From Ilyonectria destructans (taxonomy: Eukaryota; Ascomycota; Sordariomycetes; Hypocreales; Nectriaceae): a stretch of 64,000 nucleotides of DNA. This document shows, piece by piece, positions 54,882 through 64,000 of the stretch. Each line of letters opens with the position of its first letter. The first letter of the stretch is position 1. The stretch lies in contig JAHEWK010000001.1 of the NCBI GenBank assembly GCA_020740775.1, positions 4,526,001 to 4,590,000 of the forward strand, in the 5' to 3' direction. The notes under the pieces are model-generated. The model was not told where the DNA came from. It was given only the letters and a program-made list of their open reading frames with translations, and ran no database searches. The translations under genes and the position numbers were made by a program.

Positions 54882-57764
54882 GCTTAATCTTTGGTGAGTG
54901 AGAAGAGAAATGGCAAAAGCAGTGTGTAAGACGGCAATGGTTAGAGTTGATGTTGTTGATGTTGGGGGAGGAGTGTGCTTCAACACAGTCGAAGGCACAT
55001 TATCAGAAGGAAATAGAATCAATCGAAAGCAAACGGAGAGACCAGCTATCGAGGAGCAAGAGGGAGGACGAACGGGGCGAGCAGATGTGGGAAGACGGGA
55101 GTTTTGAGGATGGCAGCTTTGGGAGGAGGGAGCCAGCTCATTCGACGAGAGTAGACGCCGGCGACGGGACAGGGACTCGGGAAGGGGGGGCCGCAAATAG
55201 TATCTGGGATGGCCTTACACGGAATGGATGGCAGATGGGAGCAAGCGTTCTGATAGGCAGGACCCAAACGCCGGCCAAGTGATTCGGGCTTGAATTAGAC
55301 GCCCACGTTTGTCGGAGGTGATGGGAGGTGGCGACGGGTGCAGAGACGGGCCCGGCGGCTGCAGAGCGGTCTCACACTCAATCTCTCACACTCGTCGCTT
55401 GATAGAGTGGTGGGAGGGAGGAAGCCGGACTGGTTCGCGAGATCAAGTTGTGGGATCTTAGACAACGAGGGAGCAAGACAGGCAAACAGACAGAGAGCCG
55501 CAAAAAGAGGACGAGAGCAGGACTATCACGAAATGTTTGGAAACAAGCAGAGAGGGGTCTAGCCACAAGGCGGAAAACTCGATGTTTTGTGTGGTCGACG
55601 CCGCAAGACAGGCCAGCGAGAAACAGCAGGGTGCCCAAAGGCAAACCAGGGCCGAACAAGGATACGACAAGCAGGAACAAACGCAGAACAGCAGAGCAGC
55701 GGTCCTACCCACGCCTGCATAGGCACTGGCTGACGCTGGAATACCCGGCAGCACCCCATTTGGCCTCGAGCCCGCGTCGTCGCATCCCTGGCCTGGTCGT
55801 GCTTGGAGGTTTGGCGGCATGATTGGAGCTCCGCGGCTATCCTCGAGAGCGTGGATCGTGGAGAAGAGGCGTCCTGGCCGTGTGGTTGGTTGTCTTCGGG
55901 AGCCGTGGCCAGCCCCCTGGTCGACCCCAGCAGGCGATCTGCCGTCTTGATAGGTCGCCGTGCTGCAAGCGCTTTTGTGTCTTTTGTCTTCACCTCGACA
56001 CCACCAATCAGCTGCCCCAAGCCCGTGATTGCCGTCCAGCCACCTGCAGATGTCGGCGGCAACAACGACACCCGGATTCGCAGTCGCCCTCGCTATGGCC
56101 CACCCTCGCTCGAGGTCCACCCGCGGGCGACGCACCGACGACGCACCAGCGACGAGGTGTTGCATCCTTGCGTGCGCGGGGGTCTTATTGCTTGTCCTGC
56201 TGCCGTCTGACTTGGCGACTTCCTCCGGGTTGGCCGGCGTGACTCTCCGGCTTCCTAGTATTGGCCGGCAACCATAGTTGACGACGTTGTTCTTGTCTCA
56301 ACTCAGGCTTCTATCGCGTGGTGTAATGATTCTCAGCGGCAATCAGCGACTTCGCTCTGGTCGAGGGCAGCGACTCGATTGCTGACAATTCTCCAGGAGG
56401 CTTGACCGGACCTCAAACCCCCGGTGAGCCGAGAGTCTCTCCAATTCGGCAGCCGAGAAAATCCTGTAATATTGCACAGGTTCAGATGCCTGCGAGGCCA
56501 CATAGCACAGCTGCACAAGAATGCGGCAGTGAGCTTTTTTCTTGCTCCTTGTCGTGGTTGGTGACCCCCCCAACGAGTACCCCCTCACCTTGGCGATCAC
56601 CGATCAATGAGCCGGCCGTTGCAACCCCCATTTCACCCATGTCTGACCTCCAATCAAGGTCTATAATTAGCATATGGAGCAAAGTTCACCGCAGTGGCGG
56701 GTAAAATGTGATATAGGTCGCATGCAACGGCGGGTTTTCTGCCCGCTTGATCCTCCCTCGGCTCATCGGTTGTCATTCAAATCGAGTGATGATGTCCCGA
56801 TGACCTGATGTCCGTGAAACCCGCATTTCATTCGACTAACATCCTTCGACGAATTTCCCGAGTTATGTCATGTGATAGCTGATTGACTGATAACGTTGCT
56901 CAAATGTTTCTAGGGACGGATGGTGAGGTTCCGAGCCGCAGGCTCCACATCACTAGCTGCGCCGATTGTGGTTGGGTCTTTTTGGACTGTATTCGTTTCA
57001 CTTCGGCTGTTGGTGTTGCCAATCATTGAAATGATTGCACCAACGGAGTTGACCTCTGAATACACACTCTGGCTTGGTTTATGTGGCTGATTTCTTCATA
57101 CTCTCACATTAGAGATTGGCGAAACTAGTCGAGCTGAGCTAGTCTGCCGAAACGTTGCGTACATAGGTTTCGCGACACCACCAAGCTCCCGCTAGGTTAG
57201 GGTTGGCGCATGGCAAAACCAGCTTCTTGATGAGGCGATGATAACAGCGTGAGGTATGTATCCGAACGTATTTTCGACTATCGATGCGTTGGTGGCGTAG
57301 AATTATGAAGAAGGTTAGTGAGACGGGATTGCCATCATGTCGGTTGCTTGAAAAGATGAAAATAAAGCTGGGTGAGCTCCCCGAGTAGGTGCTTCACGAC
57401 AGAGGTAAACCAAACCGTGGTTGAGAGAGGCCTTCGAGCTTCTTCTGGCAGGTGCGTGCGACCGAGCTTCACCCGATGAGGGGCAACAATCCTTATCGGC
57501 TTATCGGGCCCTGTCCGGTTTAGCGTAAGAGTCATAGTCGTCCCAACTGGCTGCACACGAGGAATTTTGCCAACATCAAGGCGAAATACGCAAATACTTG
57601 GCTCTACACGACACCAGGACCAAGAACCCCTCGAGAGACCATCAAATCTCCGAGTATAATTTTCTCCCGACCCCGACGACCAATTTTCACCCTCGCAACT
57701 GCCCCGACTGCGGCTTCCCGATCGAAACTCCTCGTGAAATCCGGCGAATTGCCCCACCTCCACC
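54882..57764. other. 2.9-kb intergenic region without a supported gene
   Basis: It runs from the start of the broken membrane-protein gene to the eIF2-gamma start; both promoters must lie here. Many overlapping ORFs of 60-235 codons occur on both strands at 55300-56250, a GC-rich stretch, but none has a domain or splice-supported extension. The last 200 bp before 57765 resemble a leader. No clear repeat or RNA gene is seen. Confidence 0.45.
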
Positions 57765-59405
57765 ATGTCTGCCAACGGCGACCCCAAGTACGACGACATC
57801 GAGTCTGAGTCCGACTCCGGCGAGTCGGTCGACCACAACGAGACCGGTGATGGCCTCGAGGACAAGTCCCTCAAGTCCGCCCTGAAGAAGTCGAACCCAG
57901 CCATCGCCGAGCCGGCAGCCCAAAGACCCCCGCTGCCCCCGCAAACCGATCCCAAAGACCTCGACGTCGCTACCCTCACTCCCCTGACGCCCGAGATTAT
58001 TGCCCGACAAGCCACTATCAACATCGGAACCATCGGCCATGTCGCTCACGGAAAGTCGACCGTGGTCAAGGCTATCTCCGGCGTCCAGACTGTTCGATTC
58101 AAGAACGAGCTGATCCGAAACATTACCATCAAGCTGGGTTACGCCAACGCCAAGATCTACAAGTGCGATAACCTTCAGTGCCCCCGACCGGGATGCTACC
58201 GAAGTTACAAGAGCGAGAAGGAAGTTGATCCTCCCTGTGAGCGAGAGGGCTGCGAGGGCACCTACAGACTATTGCGACACGTCTCGTAAGTTGCGCCATT
58301 GGGATAAGCTGAGACCGTACTGACCCCACCAGGTTTGTCGACTGCCCCGGTCACGATATTCTGATGAGCACTATGTTGTCAGGTGCCGCCGTCATGGACG
58401 CCGCCCTGCTGCTCATTGCTGGCAACGAATCCTGCCCCCAACCCCAGACCTCGGAGCATTTGGCCGCCATTGAGATCATGAAGCTCGACAAGATCATCAT
58501 CCTCCAGAACAAGGTCGATCTTATGCGAGAAGAGGCTGCCCAGCAACACTACCAGTCTATCCTCAAGTTCATCCGAGGAACCGTTGCTGGCAAGTCCCCC
58601 GTTATCCCCATCTCTGCTCAGCTCAAGTTCAACATCGATGCCGTCAACGAGGCCATCGTCAACACCATCCCTGTGCCTCCTCGAGACTTCAGCATCGACC
58701 CCCACATGATTGTCATTCGATCCTTTGATGTCAACAAGCCTGGTGCTGAGATCGACGACCTCAAGGGTGGTGTTGCTGGTGGCAGTATCCTGCACGGTGT
58801 CATCAAGCTGGGTGACGAGATTGAGATCCGACCTGGTATCGTCTCCCGAGATGATTCTGGTGCTCTCAAGTGCACTCCCATCTTCAGCCGTGTCGTTTCC
58901 CTCAACTCTGAGGCCAACGACCTCAAGTATGCTGTCCCCGGTGGCCTTATTGGTGTTGGTACCCGCATCGACCCTACCCTCTGCCGAGCCGATCGTCTCG
59001 TTGGTTTCGTCCTGGGTCTCAAGGGACGCCTGCCCGAGATTTACAGCGAGATCGAGGTCAACTTCTACCTCCTCCGCCGCCTGCTCGGTGTGCGAACTGC
59101 CGACGGCAAGCAGGCCAAGGTCGCCAAGCTGGCCAAGAACGAGGTCATCATGGTCAACATTGGTTCCACCTCGACTGGTGCCAAGGTCGCTGCTATCAAG
59201 AACGATGCCGCTAAGCTGGTCCTGACCAGCCCTGCCTGTACCAACATTGGCGAGAAGGTCGCTCTGAGCCGACGTATCGAGAAGCATTGGCGTCTCATCG
59301 GATGGGCCACCATCGCTGCGTAAGTTTTACTTCCCTCGACTCCTTTATGAGCCATTACTAACATGAAATCTCAGCGGTGTCACCCTCGAGCCCAGCACTT
59401 CTTAA
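57765..59405 (+). CDS. GCD11: Translation initiation factor eIF2 gamma subunit
   Basis: Exons 57765-58285, 58333-59319 and 59375-59405 (introns of 47 and 55 nt) encode 512 residues; yeast Gcd11 has 527. The N-terminus is acidic. GTPase motifs: G1 [10 protein letters not shown]3 DCPGH (restored across the first intron), and G4 NKVD. The gamma-specific zinc knuckle is present as Cys pairs in [11 protein letters not shown] and CEREGC. Domains II and III follow ([39 protein letters not shown]). Family role: carries initiator Met-tRNA to the 40S subunit as the GTP-bound ternary complex. The last coding exon encodes only ten residues. Confidence 0.97.
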
Positions 59406-59764
59406 ATGTTTAAAACCAGCGGGTTGAGAATCCTTATCGCACGATCTTCGGCTACGCAAATTCTGAAAACGCGGGATGCCAAGGAAGGCAGTCTTCGGCG
59501 GCTTTTGAGTAGATGGCTGGCGCAAGAATGAGGCCCGGTGTTTATTGTGGTCTTCGGAAACAAGGGGATGAAGGTCAGGCATGCCCCCCGGGGGAGTTAA
59601 GGGGGTCATGTAGCAGATAGCTAGCTGTAGTTACGTTGTAAATGCATGACGAGGTCACGCCGCCTCACGGAAAAGACAAAAGTACGCCGCCAGCAGCAAG
59701 GCCAATTGTTTGATGAGGGTTTTACCCATGATTGAGTGATGTCATTGAGCCCCGAATTATTCCT
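59406..59764. other. Convergent intergenic region, eIF2-gamma/Laa2-like 3' ends
   Basis: This 359-bp gap between convergent genes should contain both 3' UTRs. Nothing else is seen. Confidence 0.6.
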
Positions 59765-61397
59765 CTATTTCCTAACTTTCCTTGCGTGCTTCACGAGGTT
59801 TTCTATTACACCTTCAAACGCCTCTCTGTCTCCAATCTTTTCGTCTGTTCGTTTCTTCCAGTACTCTAATGCCTCCTTGGCTACCCACTCCATGGCTTCT
59901 AGTTTCGCCACATGGGTCTTGAGCTCCGCGTCTGTCATGCCGTTCAGGGCCTCGTCCGTGGTCATACACAAGTGGCGGGCAGCCACGAGATCCAGCTCTG
60001 GCTGCGGGGGAGGGCCCTTTCGCTTCTTAGACGCTGAGGGCTTCCCCTGAGTGTCCACTGAGGTGGACGATGTGTTGCCCTCGCCTTGCCGTAGCCGGGA
60101 TACAGAGCGCGAGTCGCTAGATGTGCGGGGAGAGGTGGATAAGACATGAAGAGAAGGGAGAACAAGCTTCTTCTGCTTGGATGCGGGGAGGATTTCGTCG
60201 AGGTCAACAGGGACGCCAAGGGAAACGAGGAAGAGTCGGCGTATGCGTGATCGGATCCAGTCGGGGGGAGCGAGGGGCGGAGGAGCCACGAGCTGGGACC
60301 AGAGTGATGCAGATCGGGGAGTGAGGAAGATGGAGGATTCTTTTGACAGGGGGGGGAAGGTGGGGAGATCGAGCTGCTCGGGAGGGAAGAGGTCGGCTAA
60401 GTAGGGCTCCAGACATGATATGACGCTCTCTGAGTCTAGACCATCGAAGTCAGGTATGGGCTAGGGGGTTTGTCAGTAATGCAAACTAATGATGAGAAGT
60501 TACAAGGCTTACGAATGGTAATTGTGTTTGTTGTTGGGGTGGTAGAGAGTTGGGAGCGGGAGTGGCCTCAGCTTGTTGAAAGCCATCTTCGAAGTCATCG
60601 AAATCGTCATCCTGGTTGCCCTCTTCGAAATCTTCGAAATCGTCGCCGAAATCGTCACCGTCGTCGTCGTCTTCCTCGTCTTCCTCATCATCCTCACCAT
60701 CCTCTACTGGTGGTGCCAGAGGGGCTTGGAAGCCGGGGGCTTGGAAGCTGGGGGCTTGGAAGCTGGGGTCTTCCACTTCGGACTTTTCGGCTGGAGAGCC
60801 TGGAGGAGACGGCGGATCATCTACGCGAACGGAATTCAGAGGTCAATATAAATCTTTAAAGTCTTTAGGGTGTTGCTCCTCCCGTACCGGATGTGCTTTC
60901 GCCATTGATTTCCTTGATACGCCCTTCAGAATCCAAGACCAGATCGGGAGATGCATCTGCCATGCGTCTATCCTCAAACTTGGCAGAGTGTGATTCAGGT
61001 ACATCCCCAGGAGCCTCCTCTACAAGAGTCGTAGGAACCGTCGCATCGATAGTCGAGGTCGATGTTTGGGATAAAGCATCGTCATGGATAACGGCGATCT
61101 CGTCGGGGATAGCATCTTGTTCTCGCTTGGCATACGCTTCGGTGCCCGGAACTTCGCCATAGGCGGGCTCGTCATCGATCCTTTCGACCCGGGTCGTTGG
61201 AATTGAAGTGTTGATAATGGGGCTTGTGGGTGCAGACTGGGCGTCGGTGAACTGATCTTCGGAGTCGGACGACTCAGCTGGAGTCAGGTCAGTGAGAAGT
61301 CACCGTACTACCGTTGGCCAGACGTACCCAAATCATGCGCTCCAGGGTCCGCGATGGGAGATCCCTTCGGAGGCTCAAGCTTCTCTGTCTCTGTCAT
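59765..61397 (-). CDS. Acidic Laa2-like (YBL010C-type) protein, tentative
   Basis: Exons 61397-61328, 61277-60888, 60820-60513 and 60460-59765 (introns of 50, 67 and 52 nt), all phase-consistent, give 487 residues. The N-terminal half is disordered. It has a short repeat (SFQAP, SFQAP, GFQAP; about 178-194, encoded by an imperfect 18-bp repeat) and then a highly acidic block with DDFGDDFEDFEEG and DDFDDFEDGF (about 210-240). The C-terminal half is helical (PDFDGLDSESVISCLEPYLAD, WIRSRIRRLFLVSLGVPVDL, and a final coiled segment KTHVAKLEAMEWVAKEALEY). The DF-rich acidic motifs followed by this C-terminus resemble yeast Laa2, an accessory factor of the AP-1 clathrin adaptor. The family assignment is from memory of motif style and needs a profile search. 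Confidence 0.68.
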
Positions 61398-62051
61398 GGT
61401 GGTCAAACTGCTAGAAAGTGCTACTGAGAGCTATTCAAAGTCGAGGGATAGCGCAGACGGGCATGTGATAGTCGATGGGTAGCGTGGGGCGAGGGGAGCA
61501 GAAGCTCGTGTGAGTTGGTTCGTCTGGCCGCGGGGCTGGCCTGGAGATGACAGAAATCAGGACCAAAGCAGGCCGGCGATCCCCGAAATGAAGCGAGCAG
61601 GCAGGTTGGACTGGAAACGAAGCAAAACGTCGGCCCGGGAATTGCTTGACACTGGCCAGAAAGGAGGTGTGGTCGTTGAGCCTCGAAGCTCGCCCGCAGT
61701 GAGCTTCATCACGTGGGGCGGGCTTCAGTGTACGGCTCATTCCGTCTGGTCGGTCGGTACGTACTCCACCCACCGAGCCTGGCGCGACTGGGCGCCTGGA
61801 CCAGCGCGTGGAGCTGGCAACCATCACCACAAAAAAAGCTACCAAAGGCTTTGGAGTCTCGGCATCCCATCGCCATCATCGCAACCTCCCCCAACCGACT
61901 CATCGCTAATCCTCGCCGAGAGCCCGCCGGTCTCACGACACTCTCGAAAAGCCCTGTGAAATTGAACGGTCGATTGTTGAGTCCTCGTCTTGCAGGCGCT
62001 GCGACCGACGACACCGCGAGTCGAGGAACCTGATCCTCATCCCCAGCCACC
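61398..62051. promoter_or_regulatory. Divergent promoter, Laa2-like gene / NSP1
   Basis: This 654-bp region separates two divergent starts and should contain both promoters and leaders. A GTACGTACTCC motif is at 61757-61767. Overlapping ORFs on both strands here are unsupported. Confidence 0.55.
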
Positions 62052-64000
62052 ATGTCGTTCAGCTTTGGAACCCCGAGCTCGTCGAGCGCGCCTTCGAACA
62101 ACACAACAACCTCAGCGCCATCTGCTGGAGGACTGTTTGGGGGTGCCGCTGGCAGTACCGGCTTCTCCTTCGGCCCGGGTGCTAATAACAACACAACTCC
62201 CGCCGCTGGCAACGCTGGCGGTTTGTTTGGTCAGCAGAACAGCGCTGCGGCTAAGCCTCCTGGTGGACTATTCGGCGGCGGATCTACGCCGGCCATTTCC
62301 TCTGGGACCCCGACCTCATCTGGACCGGGTCTCTTTGGCGGAAACACCTCCACGACTCCAGCGACAGGAGGTCTCTTTGGAGGAGGCGCCGCCTCCACCA
62401 CGCCCGCGACATCTGCTCCGGCCAGTGGAGGTATGTTCGGTGGTGCGACCAGCAGCACTGCTCCAGCCAGTGGAGGCCTATTCGGGGGCGCGGGCAACAC
62501 AGGCAGCAAGCCGGCATCGAACATGTTTGGCGGTGGTGCCCCCAGCGCTGGCGGTGGTCTGTTCGGCGGCCAGGCCAATGCCAACCAGATTCAAGGAGCG
62601 GCCACGACTTCGGCGGCACCTGCGGCGGGTCTCTTCGCCAGCACTGGCAACGGTTTGTTTGGAAACAAAGCTGCCAGCTCGGCCACTGCCCAAGGAGCTA
62701 TTCCTGCTACGGCTGCAACTCCTGCAAAGCCCATGTTCCCTCTAGCATCGACCACTCCTGCCGGAGCACCTCCCGCCGGCTCTGCGAAGCCTGCAGGATC
62801 CAATTTGTTCCAGAATACCACCGCGCAATCACCAGCGGTATCCAACCTCTTTGGTGGCGGAGCTAAGCCTGCTGCTCCTGCTGCCCAGCCCGGCACAACA
62901 GCGCCAACATCGTCAGGTCTCTTTGGCGGTGCTCAGACGAGCACCGCTCCCGCTTCTGGAGGACTCTTTGGCGGCAAACCAGCTGCAACCACCGCTCCCG
63001 CCTCCGGAGGTCTGTTTGGTGGCGCAAATACCGCTACTACTACTACCCAGGCGACTCCGCTGACACAACCTGCTGCTGGTTCGAGTGCGGCGACTCTGTT
63101 TGGTGCTAAGAGCGCGGCGGGCGCAACTTCGGCTCCCGGCTCCGCACCTGCTGGTGGTCTCTTTGGAGGAGCAGCCACTACTTCCGCTCCAGCTACATCT
63201 ATCCCGACAACTGCGGCTGCTGGAGGCTTGTTTGGCGCAAAGCCTACCACAACTGCAGCATCTACAGCCGCTCCGGCTGGCGCTACAACCGCTGGAGCTT
63301 TGTTCGGTGGCGGTGTCAAGGCCACAACCGAGACGAAGCCTGCGGGCGCCCTCTTTGGAACCGCAGCCACGACCCAAGCCCAGACTACTCCGACAACTGC
63401 GACGCCTACGACATCTGCTGCCCCGACCAGTGCCAGTCTGTTCGGCGCCAAGACGACTACGGATGCTTCTAAAGACGCTGCGAAGCCCGCAACTCAGAAC
63501 GGAACTACAAACACGCTGGGTGCTTCTACGACTGGACCAACTTCGCAAATGGCACGACTCAAGAACAAGACCATGGAGGATATTGTGACCCGCTGGGCTT
63601 CAGATCTCTCAAAGTATCAGAAGGAATTCAAGGAGCAGGCCACGACCGTATCGACTTGGGACAGAAACCTGGTGGAAAACGGCGAGAAGATCCAGAAGTT
63701 GTATCTTGATACCTTTGAGGCCGAACGAGCTAGCCACGAGATCGAGCGCCAACTAGCAGCTGTCGAGAGCCAGCAGGATGAGCTTGAGGCCTGGCTAGAC
63801 CGGTATGAGTCTGAGGTCCAGGACATGTTCGCCAAGCAACTTGGCCCTGGCGAGCAGCTAGCAGGCCCTGACCAGGAGCGTGAGAGAACGTACAAGCTCG
63901 CTGAGAAGTTGACGCAGCAGCTGGATGAGAAGTCGCGCGACCTTTCCAAGATGGTGAAGGAGATCAATGACATTTCGGGCACATTGAGCAAGGGTGTCAA
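62052..64000 (+). CDS. NSP1: Nuclear pore FG-nucleoporin Nsp1 (3' partial)
   Basis: The ORF is open from the ATG at 62052 to the window end (649 complete codons). About 480 residues of FG-repeat sequence come first, mostly GGLFGG and LFG units separated by Ala/Thr/Pro/Ser spacers, with few charges. From about residue 500 (MARLKNKTMEDIVTRWASDL) the Nsp1_C coiled-coil domain begins and continues past the window edge (LYLDTFEAERASHEIERQL). Family role: the FG part forms the pore permeability barrier, and the coiled coil joins the Nup57-Nup49 and Nup82 complexes. The DIVTRWASDLSKYQKEF segment is typical of Nsp1 rather than Nup49, Nup57, Nup100 or Nup116. About 100 residues should remain downstream. 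Confidence 0.95.
   Translation, partial: MSFSFGTPSSSSAPSNNTTTSAPSAGGLFGGAAGSTGFSFGPGANNNTTPAAGNAGGLFGQQNSAAAKPPGGLFGGGSTPAISSGTPTSSGPGLFGGNTSTTPATGGLFGGGAASTTPATSAPASGGMFGGATSSTAPASGGLFGGAGNTGSKPASNMFGGGAPSAGGGLFGGQANANQIQGAATTSAAPAAGLFASTGNGLFGNKAASSATAQGAIPATAATPAKPMFPLASTTPAGAPPAGSAKPAGSNLFQNTTAQSPAVSNLFGGGAKPAAPAAQPGTTAPTSSGLFGGAQTSTAPASGGLFGGKPAATTAPASGGLFGGANTATTTTQATPLTQPAAGSSAATLFGAKSAAGATSAPGSAPAGGLFGGAATTSAPATSIPTTAAAGGLFGAKPTTTAASTAAPAGATTAGALFGGGVKATTETKPAGALFGTAATTQAQTTPTTATPTTSAAPTSASLFGAKTTTDASKDAAKPATQNGTTNTLGASTTGPTSQMARLKNKTMEDIVTRWASDLSKYQKEFKEQATTVSTWDRNLVENGEKIQKLYLDTFEAERASHEIERQLAAVESQQDELEAWLDRYESEVQDMFAKQLGPGEQLAGPDQERERTYKLAEKLTQQLDEKSRDLSKMVKEINDISGTLSKGV

Noticed and set aside
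55458..56242. Overlapping ORFs of 130-235 codons on both strands
   Set aside because: A GC-rich stretch leaves several frames open at once; none shows conserved motifs or intron signals.
58379..59287. 302-codon minus-strand ORF opposite eIF2-gamma
   Set aside because: Same cause: C-ending codon bias on the real strand leaves the antisense frame open. No domain is visible.
1..64000. Search for a biosynthetic cluster, intact transposon, CRISPR array or viral gene
   Set aside because: No PKS, NRPS, P450 or transporter grouping, transposase, reverse transcriptase, regular spacer array or viral protein is visible.

Overview
This window is nuclear DNA from a filamentous ascomycete (Pezizomycotina, most likely Sordariomycetes and possibly Hypocreales; the species cannot be read from sequence alone). 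The signs are short spliceosomal introns (mostly 43-70 nt) with GTRNGY donors and CTAAC/CTGAC branch points, GC-rich codon use, CT-rich 5' leaders, and fungal proteins such as Ydj1/Mas5, Trm82, Msh1, Ams1, Env7, Snt2, Tvp38, eIF4A, eIF2-gamma and Nsp1. I support 19 genes and 2 broken genes. Exon coordinates were derived by eye from splice signals and checked for reading phase.

Layout. 1-5 kb: the 3' part of the Hsp40 gene YDJ1, convergent with TRM82, which is divergent from the ribosomal stalk gene RPP0. 5-9 kb: mitochondrial mismatch-repair gene MSH1 (minus). 9-14 kb: repeat-rich non-coding DNA around an uncharacterised acidic protein. 14-19.3 kb: vacuolar alpha-mannosidase AMS1, convergent with an Env7/STK16-type kinase. 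19.7-21.2 kb: a cluster of TACCTA motifs and a decayed homoaconitase fragment. 21.3-26.5 kb: the large chromatin reader SNT2. 26.5-30.6 kb: a 4-kb gene desert with simple repeats and an AT-only island. 30.6-38 kb: a HELQ-type DNA helicase, a BTB protein and a prolyl aminopeptidase. 39-46 kb: an uncharacterised protein with repeated CP[FI] motifs, TVP38, and a CCCH/DUF1771/Smr protein. 48.3-50 kb: an F-box/JmjC protein. 51-64 kb: eIF4A, a membrane-protein gene that appears broken, eIF2-gamma, a Laa2-like acidic protein, and the 5' part of nucleoporin gene NSP1.

Most genes are housekeeping and do not form a pathway cluster, although translation is over-represented (TRM82, RPP0, eIF4A, eIF2-gamma, and possibly the Smr protein in mRNA surveillance). 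I found no secondary-metabolite cluster, intact transposon, CRISPR array, rRNA gene or convincing tRNA.

The observation most worth following is a predicted 2-nucleotide microexon in the HELQ helicase gene, flanked by two short canonical introns. It is needed to restore a conserved helicase motif. Others are a frame-breaking internal deletion in a membrane-protein gene, the homoaconitase relic, an intron that splits the last codons of the ribosomal stalk protein, several unrelated tandem repeats that share a 9-bp period, and two conserved-looking but unrecognised proteins.
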